From: Rhodococcus sp. ARC_M6
Lineage (GTDB): Bacteria > Actinomycetota > Actinomycetes > Mycobacteriales > Mycobacteriaceae
DNA length: 64,000 nt
NCBI RefSeq assembly: GCF_022810305.1
Contig: NZ_JALGQH010000003.1
Coordinates: forward strand, 124,001-188,000
Reading direction: 5' to 3'
Shown: positions 16,972 through 28,597 of the stretch, piece after piece
Position numbering within the stretch: position 1 is the first letter of the stretch
Layout: each line of letters opens with the position of its first letter
Notes under the pieces: generated by a model
What the model was told of the DNA's origin: nothing
Databases searched by the model: none
What the model saw: the letters and a program-made list of their open reading frames with translations, nothing else
Translations under genes and position numbers: made by a program

Positions 16972-18213
16972 ATGACGACTGAAGCCATGCAGACTGCGGG
17001 CAGCACGGACGCCGACGCGGTCGCCGCGAAAACGGTAGTGCTGGACGTGGTCGTTCCGGTATACAACGAGGAAGCCGGGCTCGAAACATGCGTTCGGCGC
17101 CTGCGCCATCATCTCCGCACACAGGTTCCCTTTCCGGCCCGAATCACGGTCGCCGATAACGCCAGTGTCGACCGAACACTGGCGATTGCGCAGAAGTTGG
17201 CGGACGAATTCGACGACGTCCGCATCGTGCATCTCGAGGAAAAGGGGCGCGGCCGGGCGCTGCGCCAGGTCTGGAGTGCATCTGACGCGGACGTCGTCGC
17301 CTATATGGATGTGGATCTTTCCACCGACCTCAACGCACTGATGCCGTTGATCGCGCCCTTGGTGTCCGGCCATTCGGATATCGCGATCGGTTCTCGATTA
17401 GCACGTTCGTCTCGGGTGGTCCGTGGCCCCAAGCGTGAGTTCATCTCGCGCAGTTACAATCTCATCTTGCGCAGTGCGCTGCATGCGCGCTTCTCCGACG
17501 CGCAGTGTGGTTTCAAAGCGATGCGCGTCGACGTTGCGCGCCAACTACTTCCCTTGGTCGAAGATACCGGCTGGTTTTTCGACACCGAGTTGTTGGTGTT
17601 GGCGGAGCGGGCGGGGATGCGGATTCACGAAGTTCCGGTGGACTGGGTCGACGACCCGGACAGTCGCGTCGACATCGTGGCCACCGCCGTCGCAGACCTC
17701 AGAGGAGTAGTGCGCGTGGGGCGGGCATTGTCGACGGGCTCATTGCCACTGGCGGAGCTTCGGGTGAGCTTCGGACGTGAACCGTTGGTTCCCGGTGTAC
17801 CTCGTGGGATGGTGGGGCAGCTGGCGCGGTTTGCCGTCGTCGGTGTCGTCTCGACAGTGGCTTATGCACTGCTGTACCTGGCGTTGCATTCGGTCATGGG
17901 CGCTCAGTGGGCCAACGCAATTTCACTGCTCATCACCGCAGTTTTCAATACGGCGGCCAACCGTGCTTTCACCTTCGGTGTTCGCGGCGTTGAAGGCTCT
18001 GCGCGGCATCAGATGCAGGGGCTGCTCGTCTTCGGATTCGGGCTTTTCCTCACCAGTGGATCGCTGTTCCTTTTGCATTCTCTTGCCCCGGGAGCGTCCA
18101 AGCACGTTGAACTTGCCGTTCTCGTGATCGCCAATCTTGTTGCCACAGTGAGTCGATTTATCGCACTGCGCTGGGTCTTCCGTTCCACCCAATCTGTAGG
18201 AGTCAATCGATGA
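16972..18213 (+). CDS. GT2 glycosyltransferase fused to GtrA-type flippase domain
   Basis: A 413-residue fusion. The N-terminal half is a family 2 glycosyltransferase of the dolichol-phosphate-mannose-synthase type ([16 protein letters not shown], then [11 protein letters not shown] with the metal-binding acids, then QCGFKAMR). From about residue 275 four membrane helices form a GtrA domain ([33 protein letters not shown]). Such fusions make polyprenyl-phosphate sugar and probably help move it across the membrane. It overlaps the following GT39 enzyme by ATGA, its likely consumer of the lipid-linked sugar. Confidence 0.9.
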   Translation: MTTEAMQTAGSTDADAVAAKTVVLDVVVPVYNEEAGLETCVRRLRHHLRTQVPFPARITVADNASVDRTLAIAQKLADEFDDVRIVHLEEKGRGRALRQVWSASDADVVAYMDVDLSTDLNALMPLIAPLVSGHSDIAIGSRLARSSRVVRGPKREFISRSYNLILRSALHARFSDAQCGFKAMRVDVARQLLPLVEDTGWFFDTELLVLAERAGMRIHEVPVDWVDDPDSRVDIVATAVADLRGVVRVGRALSTGSLPLAELRVSFGREPLVPGVPRGMVGQLARFAVVGVVSTVAYALLYLALHSVMGAQWANAISLLITAVFNTAANRAFTFGVRGVEGSARHQMQGLLVFGFGLFLTSGSLFLLHSLAPGASKHVELAVLVIANLVATVSRFIALRWVFRSTQSVGVNR

Positions 18214-20276
18214 CAGTCATTGCCGAGCGGGCAAGCGTCGCCACGCCCGTGCCCGAACCGTCACATTCGGTACGTTGGGAACCCTGGGCACTAGGTGTAC
18301 TTCTCCTCGGTACTGGTGTTGCCTACATCTGGGGCCTCGGAGCTTCCGGTTGGGCAAATTCCTTCTATGCCGCTGCCGTGCAGGCTGGTTCGGTGTCGTG
18401 GAAGGCCTTCTTCTTCGGCTCCTCCGATGCGGCGAATTCGATCACTGTCGACAAACCGCCGATGTCACTGTGGTTGATGTCGTTGTCCGTCCGCATCTTC
18501 GGGCTCAATTCCTGGGCGATGCTGGTGCCGCAGGCGCTGCTGGGTGTCGGTTCGGTGGCACTGCTGTGGACCACTGTCCGCCGGTACTTCGGTGCCGCCG
18601 CCGGGCTGCTGGCTGGTCTGGTATTGGCACTTACTCCTGTTGCCGCACTGATGTTCCGATTCAACAATCCGGATGCGATGCTGGTTCTCATCATGATCGC
18701 GGCGGTATGGGCGATGATGCGTGCCATTCAGGACGGACGTACCAGATGGCTCGTGGTGGTCGGGGTGTTCTGCGGCTTCGGATTTTTGACCAAACAGTTG
18801 CAGGTCATGCTCGTCGTGCCGCCGTTGGCGCTGACCTATCTGGTTGCGGGTCCACCGAAGCTGGGTAAGCGCGTGCTGCAATTGTTTGCCGCGCTCGGCG
18901 GCATGATCGTCTCAGCCGGCTGGTGGTTGGCGATCGTCGAATTGTGGCCGGCCGATTCACGTCCGTGGATCGGCGGTTCACAGAACAACTCGATCCTCGA
19001 ATTGACCTTCGGTTACAACGGATTGGGTCGGTTGAGCGGCAACGAAACCGGCAGTGTCGGTGGCGGCGGAATGCGGTCCGCCGGTGATGCAGCGGGTGCT
19101 GCTGGCGGAGTGGCTCCGGGAGGTGCCGCAGGCGGCGGCATGTGGGGCTCCACCGGCATTACGCGATTGTTCGAATCCGCGCAGGGCGGACAGATTGCGT
19201 GGTTGATCCCTGCAGCTCTGATTCTCATGGTGGCAGGAATTACATTGCGAGGCAAAGCTCCTCGCGTCGACACGCAACGTGCGTCGTTCATGGTGTGGGG
19301 ACTCTGGCTACTGGTCACCGGATTGACTTTCAGTTTCATGGCCGGCATCTTCCATGCTTATTACACGGTGGCGCTGGCACCGGCGATTGCGGCACTGATC
19401 GGGTCGGGCTCCGTACTACTGTGGCGTCACCGCGAAACATTTTGGGTCCGTATCATATTGGCTTTTTCGCTGGCCGCAACGGTGGCGATGGCGTGGGTGT
19501 TGCTGGGACGCACACCTTCGTTTGTTCCGTGGCTGAGGTGGACCATTCTGGTCGTAGGCATTGTGGCGGCAGTTGGAATGCTGATCCTGAAGGTGACCCG
19601 CGGGCGGGTCGGGGTAGCGGTGATACTCGCGGCATTGTTCGCCGGGTTGGCCGGTCCGGCCGCCTATGCGATCGACACGATCAATACTCCGCATACCGGT
19701 TCGATAGTCTCGGCCGGTCCGAGCGTCGAGGGTGGAATGGGTGGCCGTGGTGGATTCGGCGGTATGCCAGGCGGTATGGCAGACGGCAGTAATCGCCGCG
19801 GCGACGTAGCAGGTGCGGCGATAGTTCCGGGAACGGGTACGGTGCCCACTCGAATGGGCCAAGCGCCGGGAGTTGCCACTGAAGGTGCCGTCGGTGCAAT
19901 GCGAGGCGGTGCTGGGGGAGGGCTGCTGCAGGGCAGTACGCCCAGCACAGAGTTGGTGGCGAAGCTCGAACAAAACTCCGACCAGTTCACTTGGGTAGCA
20001 GCAGCAATCGGTTCCAATAGCGCATCCGGCTATCAGCTTGCCACCCAGTCTCCGGTAATGGCGATCGGCGGATTCAACGGTAGCGATCCGTCGCCGACGC
20101 TCGAACAGTTCCAGCAGTACGTCGCAGACGGGAAGATTCACTTCTTCATCGGCGGCGGCGGAATGGGTGGCGGCATGAACGCCGAGGGAACTGCGACCGC
20201 GATATCGACCTGGGTGACCGAGAACTTCACGGCCACAACGGTAGACGGTGTGACTCTCTACGACCTTACTGCCTGA
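18210..20276 (+). CDS. GT39/ArnT-like membrane glycosyltransferase with Gly/Met-rich loops
   Basis: A 688-residue polytopic enzyme of the PMT/ArnT superfamily. The first extracytoplasmic loop carries SGWANSFYAAAVQAGSVSWK and, after the catalytic-type region, ITVDKPPMSLWL; about twelve helices follow. Two long low-complexity segments rich in Gly, Ala and Met (about residues 278-312 and 500-570) sit outside the helices, and a soluble C-terminal domain holds EQFQQYVADGKIHFFIGGGG. It probably transfers a sugar from the lipid carrier made by the preceding fusion protein to an envelope acceptor. Donor and acceptor are unknown. Confidence 0.88.
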   Translation: MTVIAERASVATPVPEPSHSVRWEPWALGVLLLGTGVAYIWGLGASGWANSFYAAAVQAGSVSWKAFFFGSSDAANSITVDKPPMSLWLMSLSVRIFGLNSWAMLVPQALLGVGSVALLWTTVRRYFGAAAGLLAGLVLALTPVAALMFRFNNPDAMLVLIMIAAVWAMMRAIQDGRTRWLVVVGVFCGFGFLTKQLQVMLVVPPLALTYLVAGPPKLGKRVLQLFAALGGMIVSAGWWLAIVELWPADSRPWIGGSQNNSILELTFGYNGLGRLSGNETGSVGGGGMRSAGDAAGAAGGVAPGGAAGGGMWGSTGITRLFESAQGGQIAWLIPAALILMVAGITLRGKAPRVDTQRASFMVWGLWLLVTGLTFSFMAGIFHAYYTVALAPAIAALIGSGSVLLWRHRETFWVRIILAFSLAATVAMAWVLLGRTPSFVPWLRWTILVVGIVAAVGMLILKVTRGRVGVAVILAALFAGLAGPAAYAIDTINTPHTGSIVSAGPSVEGGMGGRGGFGGMPGGMADGSNRRGDVAGAAIVPGTGTVPTRMGQAPGVATEGAVGAMRGGAGGGLLQGSTPSTELVAKLEQNSDQFTWVAAAIGSNSASGYQLATQSPVMAIGGFNGSDPSPTLEQFQQYVADGKIHFFIGGGGMGGGMNAEGTATAISTWVTENFTATTVDGVTLYDLTA

Positions 20277-20282
20277 CCCCCG

Positions 20283-20930
20283 CTACGTCCGGATGCTGGT
20301 GAGGTCGTGCACCTGCTCGCAGCAGGCGTCGAGCAGGTCACGATCATGACTGATGAGTAACGCTCCCAGGCCGGCTTCGGCGGCTCGACGCTCGATCAAT
20401 CGCACGAGGGATGCGGTGGTCGCAGCGTCGAGCATCGCTGTCGCCTCGTCGCAGATGAGGTACTTGGGTTGCTGCGCCAATGATCTCGCGAGCGCTGCGC
20501 GCTGCAGCTGGCCGTCGCTCACCTGATGGGGGCGACGCGTCAGGAGATCGGGAGTGAGTCCAACTTCTGACGCCAGGGCTTCGATGTCGACGGTTCGCCG
20601 GGCAATGTCGGCAGGCTGGGCAATGATGCGTGCGAGCGTCTGGCGGGGATCCGTTGCGGCACGGGGAGACTGGAAGAGTATGGAGACGGCGCCCCTCAGT
20701 GTGCCTGGTACACCGAATTTGGTACCGGTGACGGGGGTGCCGTCGATCTGAACTTCGCCCGACCACGGGGCGTCCAAGGAGGCGAGAATCCTTGCCAATG
20801 TGGATTTTCCGGTACCGGACGGGCCGGTCAAGCCGATCAATCGTCCGGCCGGGATCTCGAGAGAGACGCTGTCGAGTACCGGCCGACCTCGCTCGTAGCC
20901 GAAAATGATGTTGCGCCCGTGCAAGCTCAT
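20283..20930 (-). CDS. ABC importer ATPase, short (DppF/NikE-like)
   Basis: A 215-residue ATPase, the last gene of the five-gene importer operon. Walker A GPSGTGKST, signature VSDGQLQRAALARSLA (a variant in which SDGQ replaces SGGQ), Walker B YLICDEAT and switch His ISHDRDLL are all present. At 215 residues it lacks the C-terminal extension of oligopeptide-transporter ATPases and is shorter even than NikE. Start ATG 20930 follows the upstream stop by one base. It would pair with the other ATPase on the cytoplasmic face of the two permeases. Confidence 0.88.
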   Translation of the reverse strand: MSLHGRNIIFGYERGRPVLDSVSLEIPAGRLIGLTGPSGTGKSTLARILASLDAPWSGEVQIDGTPVTGTKFGVPGTLRGAVSILFQSPRAATDPRQTLARIIAQPADIARRTVDIEALASEVGLTPDLLTRRPHQVSDGQLQRAALARSLAQQPKYLICDEATAMLDAATTASLVRLIERRAAEAGLGALLISHDRDLLDACCEQVHDLTSIRT

Positions 20931-20931
20931 C

Positions 20932-21837
20932 TCAGATCACCTTTTGCAGTGTGCGGTAGGTGCGTTCGCCGAACGTGACAAGTTCGGTCGGTCCGCCGGA
21001 TTGGGTGGACTCCGGTCGACGCAGATAGTAGACGCAGTCGTCGGGGAGGTCGGTTAGTTGCGGTGGTGATCCAGGAATGGGGTTCAGTCCGCGAGAAGGC
21101 AAGGCGCCGAGCAGGTCTTGCGTGTACTCGTGGAGTGGATCCTGCAGTACCTGCGCGGCGGGCCCGATTTCCATGATGCGTGAGGCGTACATGACGGCCA
21201 GGCGATCCGCGATCTTGTTGTGGATCAAGGACGACAGGTCGTGAGTGATCAGTAGGACGGCGGCGCCTTCGTAGGCGCACTCGCGGAGCATCCCGAGGAC
21301 GTGGTCTGTGAGGGTGCGATCGAGGTTGGCAGTCGGTTCGTCGGCCACGATCACCGACGGATCTCCGGCCAGGGCGCAGGCGATGGCAACTCGCTGCGCC
21401 ATACCGCCCGAGAGTTCATGGGGGAAACAGTCGAGGGCTGAAGGTTCGAGTCCGACTCGCCTCGCCAATCCGTCGCAGGTGTGGTTGCTGCCGAGAGCGT
21501 TGATCGTCTCCTGCAGTTGTGATCGCGCGGTCCGCACCGGGGTGAGATAGGTTGCGGCAGATTGAGGAACGAGCGCGGCATGCCGGCCCCGGAACGGAGT
21601 ACCGGAGAAGACGTCGATATCTCCGACCGTGATGCTGCCTGTTCTTAGTGCAGTCGGTGGCAGCATATTCATCACCGATGTCGCGATGATGGACTTGCCA
21701 CAGCCGGACTGGCCGACAAGCGCAGTGATCGTCCCGGTGGGGACGTCGAGGTCGATATCGCTGGCGGCGTGGACAACCGAGCCGTCGGCCAGGGGGATTC
21801 GGACGGTGAGCGAGTTGATCTGTAGTCCGGTTGTCAC
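20932..21837 (-). CDS. ABC importer ATPase (DppD/NikD-like)
   Basis: A 301-residue ATPase with Walker A GQSGCGKSI, signature ELSGGMAQRVAIACALA, Walker B VIVADEPTANLD and switch His ITHDLSSL. The C-terminal extension (HEYTQDLLGALPSRG ... DCVYYLRRPE) is the oligopeptide/dipeptide-family tail but lacks its usual Cys cluster. The GTG at 21837 overlaps the permease stop as GTGA, which fixes the start; the longer upstream frame is not needed. Confidence 0.9.
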   Translation of the reverse strand: MTTGLQINSLTVRIPLADGSVVHAASDIDLDVPTGTITALVGQSGCGKSIIATSVMNMLPPTALRTGSITVGDIDVFSGTPFRGRHAALVPQSAATYLTPVRTARSQLQETINALGSNHTCDGLARRVGLEPSALDCFPHELSGGMAQRVAIACALAGDPSVIVADEPTANLDRTLTDHVLGMLRECAYEGAAVLLITHDLSSLIHNKIADRLAVMYASRIMEIGPAAQVLQDPLHEYTQDLLGALPSRGLNPIPGSPPQLTDLPDDCVYYLRRPESTQSGGPTELVTFGERTYRTLQKVI

Positions 21838-22655
21838 AGTCTCAGCTCCGATGGTCGTGGGGGTGTGAGCATTGATCGCAGCGCCGAACCAGCGATTGCT
21901 ACTGCGACGGTTGCGATCACGAGTACAGCTGCCGGAAACACCAGAGTCCACCACCCACCGAGCAATAGGGAGCCTCGAGCTTCTTCGAGAAGTGTCCCCA
22001 GACTCGGTTTATGGGGTGGTAAGCCGAATCCGAGGAACGACAGGGTGGACTCGTGCCACACCGCGTGGGGGAGGAGAAGAACTACTGCGATCAGCGCCTG
22101 GGGTGCAGCGGCCGGGACGAGGTGACGCATGATCACGTGCCGCCGACTCGCGCCCGCAAGGATGGCTGCATCGATGTACGGGCGCTCGCGCAGGCTCAAG
22201 ATTTCGCCGCGAATGATGCGCGCCACCTGAGTCCAGTGGGTGAGCGCGATCGAGAGCACGATGGCCGCGATGCTTCCGCGGAACATTGCGACGATGACGA
22301 TGCCGAGCAGGAGATGGGGGAGGGCGTTGACTGCGTCGGTGCCGCGCATGACAAACCGGTCTACCCAGCCGCCGATCAAACCCGCGGTAGTCCCGACGGC
22401 TACACCGATCACGGTGGCCAACAGAGCACAAGCAAGGGCTATGAGCAGCGATGTGCGAATGCCGGAGGCGATGCGTACAAACAGGTCTCGGCCAGCCGAG
22501 TCCGTGCCGAACGGGTGCGCGAGTGACGGCGCCAACCGTGCTTGGGCGAAGTCGGTGACACGGTCGTCGACATCCGCGATCCACGGCACCAATGCTGCAT
22601 AGAGTGCGATGAGGATCAGGACACCGACGGCGATCTTGAAACGTCTCTCAGCCAT
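21834..22655 (-). CDS. ABC importer permease (DppC-like)
   Basis: A 273-residue inner-membrane permease of the DppC/OppC type: N-terminal helix (VGVLILIALYAALVPWI), then FGTDSAGRDLFVRIASGIRTSL, five further helices and the EAA loop DAAILAGASRRHVIMRHLVPAA contacting the ATPases. It overlaps the upstream permease by eight bases and the downstream ATPase by four, so the operon is tightly coupled. Confidence 0.92.
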   Translation of the reverse strand: MAERRFKIAVGVLILIALYAALVPWIADVDDRVTDFAQARLAPSLAHPFGTDSAGRDLFVRIASGIRTSLLIALACALLATVIGVAVGTTAGLIGGWVDRFVMRGTDAVNALPHLLLGIVIVAMFRGSIAAIVLSIALTHWTQVARIIRGEILSLRERPYIDAAILAGASRRHVIMRHLVPAAAPQALIAVVLLLPHAVWHESTLSFLGFGLPPHKPSLGTLLEEARGSLLLGGWWTLVFPAAVLVIATVAVAIAGSALRSMLTPPRPSELRL

Positions 22656-23685
22656 CTGTGCTCACTCTCGGGTCCAGTACGGCAACAACGACGTCGGCAA
22701 GTAGCGAACCCAGCATGACGGTCAACGTTGTTCCGACGGTGAGGAATGCGAGCAGTGCCATGTCGAGATCGCGAGCCGACGAGACGATGGCACCGGCGAT
22801 TCCCGGCCAACTGAACACTTCCTCGACCAATACTGCGCCGACGATCAGTTCGGGTAAACGCACCCCGATGATATTGACAAACGGAGCGAGCGACGTCGGA
22901 AGGATATGACGCTTCGTGATTGTCGGCGTGGGGATCCCACGTGCGACGGCGCCCGCGACAAAACCTTCCCCGGCTGCACTCACCACGGACTCGCGGACCG
23001 CCAGTAGCAGCCACGGCATCTGTGAGATCGCGAGCACTGCCACCGGAAGTATCAGGTGTCGAATGACCTGTCCCGCGGTGGGATCGGCACCGCCGTCGGT
23101 TAATCCGGCCACGGGCAACCAGCCGAGGGCTAATGCGAAGAGCGCAATTGCGCCGAGCGACATGACAAACGGAGGGAGTCCCTGTACGACGACGCATAGG
23201 CCGGACACGGTTTTGTCCAGGAACCCGCCCTTGCGAATTCCGGCGAGCACACCCAGCGCGAGTGAGACGAGAATCGCGATCACCAGGCTGATGCCGACCA
23301 GAAGGAGCGTCCAGGGTAGTCGCTCGGAAATGACCTGGGAAACAGGTTGATTGAACGATCGAGAGATCCCCAAATCCCCGGTGAGCGCCCCCTTGAGCCA
23401 CGCCCAATACGTGCTGTACCAGGGGTTGTCGAAGCCCAACTGGGAGGCGATCAGAGCTTTGTCTGCCTCGCTGGTGGTCATGTAGCGCGAACCGAGATAG
23501 CCCACCAGCGGATCGAAAGGTGAAATCGCAGCGGCAGCAAACAATCCGGCGGACACAACCACGATTACGGGAACCACGAACAATATCCGGCGACCGGCCA
23601 TCGTGAGGATGGCCCGGCGGCGAGAGCTGTTGGTTCGAGTCGGATGTGTTGCCGGGGCGCCGGTTCGGACGTCGACGGCTGTCAC
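22648..23685 (-). CDS. ABC importer permease (DppB-like)
   Basis: A 345-residue permease of the DppB/OppB type. It has the long N-terminal periplasmic region after helix 1, GDLGISRSFNQPVSQVISERLPWTL, and an EAA loop (AGAVARGIPTPTITKRHILP). GTG 23685 overlaps the stop of the binding-protein gene as GTGA and is taken as start, which leaves a basic N-terminal tail before helix 1. It pairs with the DppC-like protein as the translocation pore. Confidence 0.92.
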   Translation of the reverse strand: MTAVDVRTGAPATHPTRTNSSRRRAILTMAGRRILFVVPVIVVVSAGLFAAAAISPFDPLVGYLGSRYMTTSEADKALIASQLGFDNPWYSTYWAWLKGALTGDLGISRSFNQPVSQVISERLPWTLLLVGISLVIAILVSLALGVLAGIRKGGFLDKTVSGLCVVVQGLPPFVMSLGAIALFALALGWLPVAGLTDGGADPTAGQVIRHLILPVAVLAISQMPWLLLAVRESVVSAAGEGFVAGAVARGIPTPTITKRHILPTSLAPFVNIIGVRLPELIVGAVLVEEVFSWPGIAGAIVSSARDLDMALLAFLTVGTTLTVMLGSLLADVVVAVLDPRVSTDG

Positions 23686-25277
23686 TGTTCTTGCGTCCAG
23701 CTCTGTAGGGACCACCACGGGCCCCACGTCACACCGTGTGCGTGAGGTTCGAGTACCGGTCCGGACATCTTCCAATCGGAATCTTTCGAGACATACGTGT
23801 GGTCGAGGAAGACCAGGTACACGTAGCCGGGATCATCGACGTACGCCTGCTGCACATCTCGGTACGCGGCGTCGCGAATGGCTGGGTCGAGGCTGCGTCG
23901 GCCGACGTCGAGTCCGGCATCGACAACGGGGTTCGAGTAGTCACTCGGATTGCTGTAGATGCTCCCCACCCCCGGCGCGATGTACTTCGAATCGAGCGCG
24001 TTGTAGGCCTGGGTATCGGGATCGAAGGGCTCGCCGCCGCCGCCGAGGAGTGTGGAGTCCCGGTTGATTCGTGGGTCGATGCGATCCCACGACAGTGCTT
24101 CCAGATCTACCTCGACGCCGATGTCGAGTGCGTCGGAAGCGAAGGCCTGCGCCAGATCTCGACGAACGGTATCCACGGAGTTGTACATGATCGTGAACTG
24201 CGCGCGCTGCCCATTTTTCGAACGGATGCCATCGCTGCCTTCGATCCAGCCGGCGTCGGTGAGGATCTGCTCGGCGCGGTCCGGGTCGTAGGCAAACGTG
24301 GCATTCGGGTTGTAGGACGAGCCGTAGACCTCGGGAATCGGAGTGGCGGCGACGCGGCCGCGCCCGCCGAGAACGTTGTCGATCATGGACTGGCGGTTGG
24401 CTGCGAGGTTCAGAGCCAGGCGCATCCCCTTGTCGCCGACCACAGGGTTGTTTGTCGGCAGGGAGACTCCACGCCAGTCTGCCGACTGATGAGCGGTGAC
24501 CGACATGCCGTCACGATTGGCAAACGTATTGGCCAGGAGCGGAGGAAGGTTGGTTCCGTCGATCTCGCCGGACACCATGCGCTGGGCTCGGGTGTTGTCG
24601 TCGGGAACGTACAGCAGTGTGAGTTTCTTGATCCGGGGTTCGCCGCCCCAGTAGTTGTTGTTGGCCGCGAACACCGCACGATCCGGTGACAGGTCCACCA
24701 ATGTATACGGGCCGGTGCCGATCGGTTGGGTGTTCAGCGTCGACTCGGCAGCAAGGCCGGGTGTCGCGACGGACTGCGAAGGAACTATGCCGATCAGCAT
24801 CTTGGTGACCAGTGGAGCGTAGGAATACGCGAGACGGAACTCGACTGTGTGCTCGTCTACCGCCACGACATCGCTGATCATGTCGAACGACGACTTCGCT
24901 TCGGACGCCGATGCCGGATCGAGGATCGCTCGGTAGGTGGCGGCAACATCGGCGGCGTCGAAGGTAGAGCCGTCGGAGAAGGTGACACCGTCACGGAGTT
25001 CGACGGTCCAGATGGTGGCGTCCGTATTGGCCGTCGGAACTTTTGCCGCGAGGGCCGGCTCGAAACCTGGCATTCCAGCGCCGCCGGTGAGGCGGACCAG
25101 ACCGTCGTACATCTTGGCTTCGCCAGCTGCCCCGAAGCCGGCGACGGGGTTGTATCCGCCAAGTTCGTAGCCGTCGGCAAGCACGAGTCCGTCGTCGGAG
25201 GGGGCCGACGGACTACTACAAGATGCGACCAGCAGTGCGCCCGCGAGTGTCAGGACGCTGGTTCGGGTCAGATTCAC
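23682..25277 (-). CDS. Family 5 solute-binding lipoprotein (peptide/nickel type)
   Basis: A 531-residue secreted lipoprotein: signal segment LTLAGALLVASC with lipobox Cys, then a family 5 binding domain (GYELGGYNPVAGFG, LAAKVPTANTDATIWTVELRDGVTFSDGS, the hallmark of DppA/OppA/NikA proteins). It is the first gene of the operon binding protein-permease-permease-ATPase-ATPase. The start is GTG 25277, which has AAAGGA five bases upstream; the ATG at 25304 would put that site inside the gene. The ligand may be a peptide, nickel or a metallophore; the short ATPases lean away from a classic oligopeptide system but do not settle it. Confidence 0.88.
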   Translation of the reverse strand: MNLTRTSVLTLAGALLVASCSSPSAPSDDGLVLADGYELGGYNPVAGFGAAGEAKMYDGLVRLTGGAGMPGFEPALAAKVPTANTDATIWTVELRDGVTFSDGSTFDAADVAATYRAILDPASASEAKSSFDMISDVVAVDEHTVEFRLAYSYAPLVTKMLIGIVPSQSVATPGLAAESTLNTQPIGTGPYTLVDLSPDRAVFAANNNYWGGEPRIKKLTLLYVPDDNTRAQRMVSGEIDGTNLPPLLANTFANRDGMSVTAHQSADWRGVSLPTNNPVVGDKGMRLALNLAANRQSMIDNVLGGRGRVAATPIPEVYGSSYNPNATFAYDPDRAEQILTDAGWIEGSDGIRSKNGQRAQFTIMYNSVDTVRRDLAQAFASDALDIGVEVDLEALSWDRIDPRINRDSTLLGGGGEPFDPDTQAYNALDSKYIAPGVGSIYSNPSDYSNPVVDAGLDVGRRSLDPAIRDAAYRDVQQAYVDDPGYVYLVFLDHTYVSKDSDWKMSGPVLEPHAHGVTWGPWWSLQSWTQEQ

Positions 25278-25456
25278 TGGTGTCCTTTCGTGACGGACAG
25301 ACATCCATTACATCTGTTCACCTATTCAGATATTCATATGATGTCATCTCGATCCGGATATTTCGCCCGTCGTGGGAAGTCGGTTCAGGCTGGTGCAAGA
25401 AGGCCCAGGTGGAACACACTGACAGAGTGGGCGGTGCCGGGCCGTAGTCTGTTCAC
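25278..25456. promoter_or_regulatory. Divergent promoter region, importer operon / purD
   Basis: A 179-base spacer whose centre (25310-25350) is strikingly AT-rich for this genome and carries CATATGATGTCAT with an internal ATGA-TG-TCAT dyad. It must hold promoters for both the importer operon and purD. The dyad is too short to assign to a regulator. Confidence 0.45.
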
Positions 25457-26713
25457 GTGCGCGTACTCGTAATCGGCTCCGGAGCCCGTGAACATGCCCT
25501 CCTTCTCTCTCTTGCTCGCGATCCAGGTGTCACGGCCCTGATCTGCGCACCTGGCAATGCCGGGATCGCAAAAATCGCCGAGCAACACCCGGTCGACGTC
25601 GCTTCAGGTGAAGCCGTCACTGCTTTGGCACAGAAAGTCGAAGCCGACCTCGTCGTGATCGGTCCTGAGGTTCCGCTGGTCCTCGGTGTCGCCGATGCAG
25701 TGCGCGCCGCTGGTATCGCCTGCTTCGGACCGTCAGCTGATGCAGCCCGCATCGAAGGATCCAAGGCATTTGCCAAGGACGTGATGGCTGTCGCTGGTGT
25801 GAAGACCGCTCACAGCGAGATCGTCGACAACCCGGCCAAACTCGACGAAGCTCTCGATCGTTTCGGACCCAACTGGGTCGTCAAGGACGACGGGCTCGCC
25901 GCAGGCAAGGGCGTTGTCGTCACCACGGACCGCGTCGCAGCCCGCGACCACGCTGCCGAACTGCTCGAACTCGGGCACCCCGTCCTACTCGAATCCTTCC
26001 TCGACGGCCCTGAAGTTTCCCTTTTCTGTCTCGTTGACGGCGAGACGGTTGTCCCGCTGCTGCCCGCGCAGGATCACAAGCGCGTCGGCGACGGCGACAG
26101 TGGCCCCAACACCGGCGGTATGGGCGCTTACACGCCTTTGCCGTGGTTGCCCGACGAGATGGTGACGCAGATCGTCGACGACGTTGTGAAGCCTGTCGCC
26201 GCAGAGTTGGTTGCGCGCGGAAGTGGCTTCTCCGGACTTCTCTACGCCGGCCTTGCCATGGGTGTCGGCGGCCCAGCTGTAGTCGAGTTCAACTGCCGAT
26301 TCGGCGACCCGGAAACTCAGGCTGTTCTGGCGCTGCTCGAAACACCGCTGGGTGAACTCCTCAATGCGACGTCCACCGGCACTCTCGATTCAGTGGGTCC
26401 GCTTCAGTGGCGTGACGGTAGTGCCGTCACCGTCGTGATTGCTGCCGAGAACTACCCGGCAACTCCGCGAACGGGCGACGTGATCACCGGAGCGGACGCC
26501 GACGGTGTTCTGCACGCGGGTACCAAAAAGCGTGAAGACGGTGCCGTCGTCTCTGCCGGCGGGCGTGTGCTGAGTGTTGTCGGAGTAGGCAAAGATCTCA
26601 CCGAAGCGCGTGACGACGCGTACGCCAAGATTGCGAACGTGAAGCTTCCCGGTGGGCACTTCCGCACCGATATCGGGCTCGGTGCAGTCGAGGGACGTAT
26701 TGCTCTACCCTGA
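25457..26713 (+). CDS. purD: Phosphoribosylamine-glycine ligase (GAR synthetase)
   Basis: A 418-residue ATP-grasp enzyme of purine synthesis that joins glycine to phosphoribosylamine. Visible are the N-terminal [13 protein letters not shown], the ATP-grasp loop [15 protein letters not shown], the metal/substrate region [15 protein letters not shown] and the conserved [10 protein letters not shown]. Length is normal for bacterial PurD. It starts at GTG 25457, divergent from the importer operon. purB, purC, purS and purQ lie further right in the window, but not in the same transcript. Confidence 0.97.
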   Translation: MRVLVIGSGAREHALLLSLARDPGVTALICAPGNAGIAKIAEQHPVDVASGEAVTALAQKVEADLVVIGPEVPLVLGVADAVRAAGIACFGPSADAARIEGSKAFAKDVMAVAGVKTAHSEIVDNPAKLDEALDRFGPNWVVKDDGLAAGKGVVVTTDRVAARDHAAELLELGHPVLLESFLDGPEVSLFCLVDGETVVPLLPAQDHKRVGDGDSGPNTGGMGAYTPLPWLPDEMVTQIVDDVVKPVAAELVARGSGFSGLLYAGLAMGVGGPAVVEFNCRFGDPETQAVLALLETPLGELLNATSTGTLDSVGPLQWRDGSAVTVVIAAENYPATPRTGDVITGADADGVLHAGTKKREDGAVVSAGGRVLSVVGVGKDLTEARDDAYAKIANVKLPGGHFRTDIGLGAVEGRIALP

Positions 26714-26740
26714 TTCGTTTTCTCTTGCAATGGCCGGTGA

Positions 26741-28528
<1,788 letters not shown>

Positions 28529-28537
28529 CTTTTGAAA

Positions 28538-28586
28538 CGCGACGTGCACACCGGTGGCATCGTTCTTCCCCGGTGTGCACGTCGCG
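28538..28586. terminator. Long-stem terminator after cholesterol oxidase gene
   Basis: CGCGACGTGCACACCGG (28538-28554) is perfectly complementary to 28570-28586, a 17-bp stem with a 15-base loop. It ends 11 bases before the pseudogene stop on the other strand and probably acts both ways. Confidence 0.85.
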
Positions 28587-28597
28587 TATTCGGTTGT

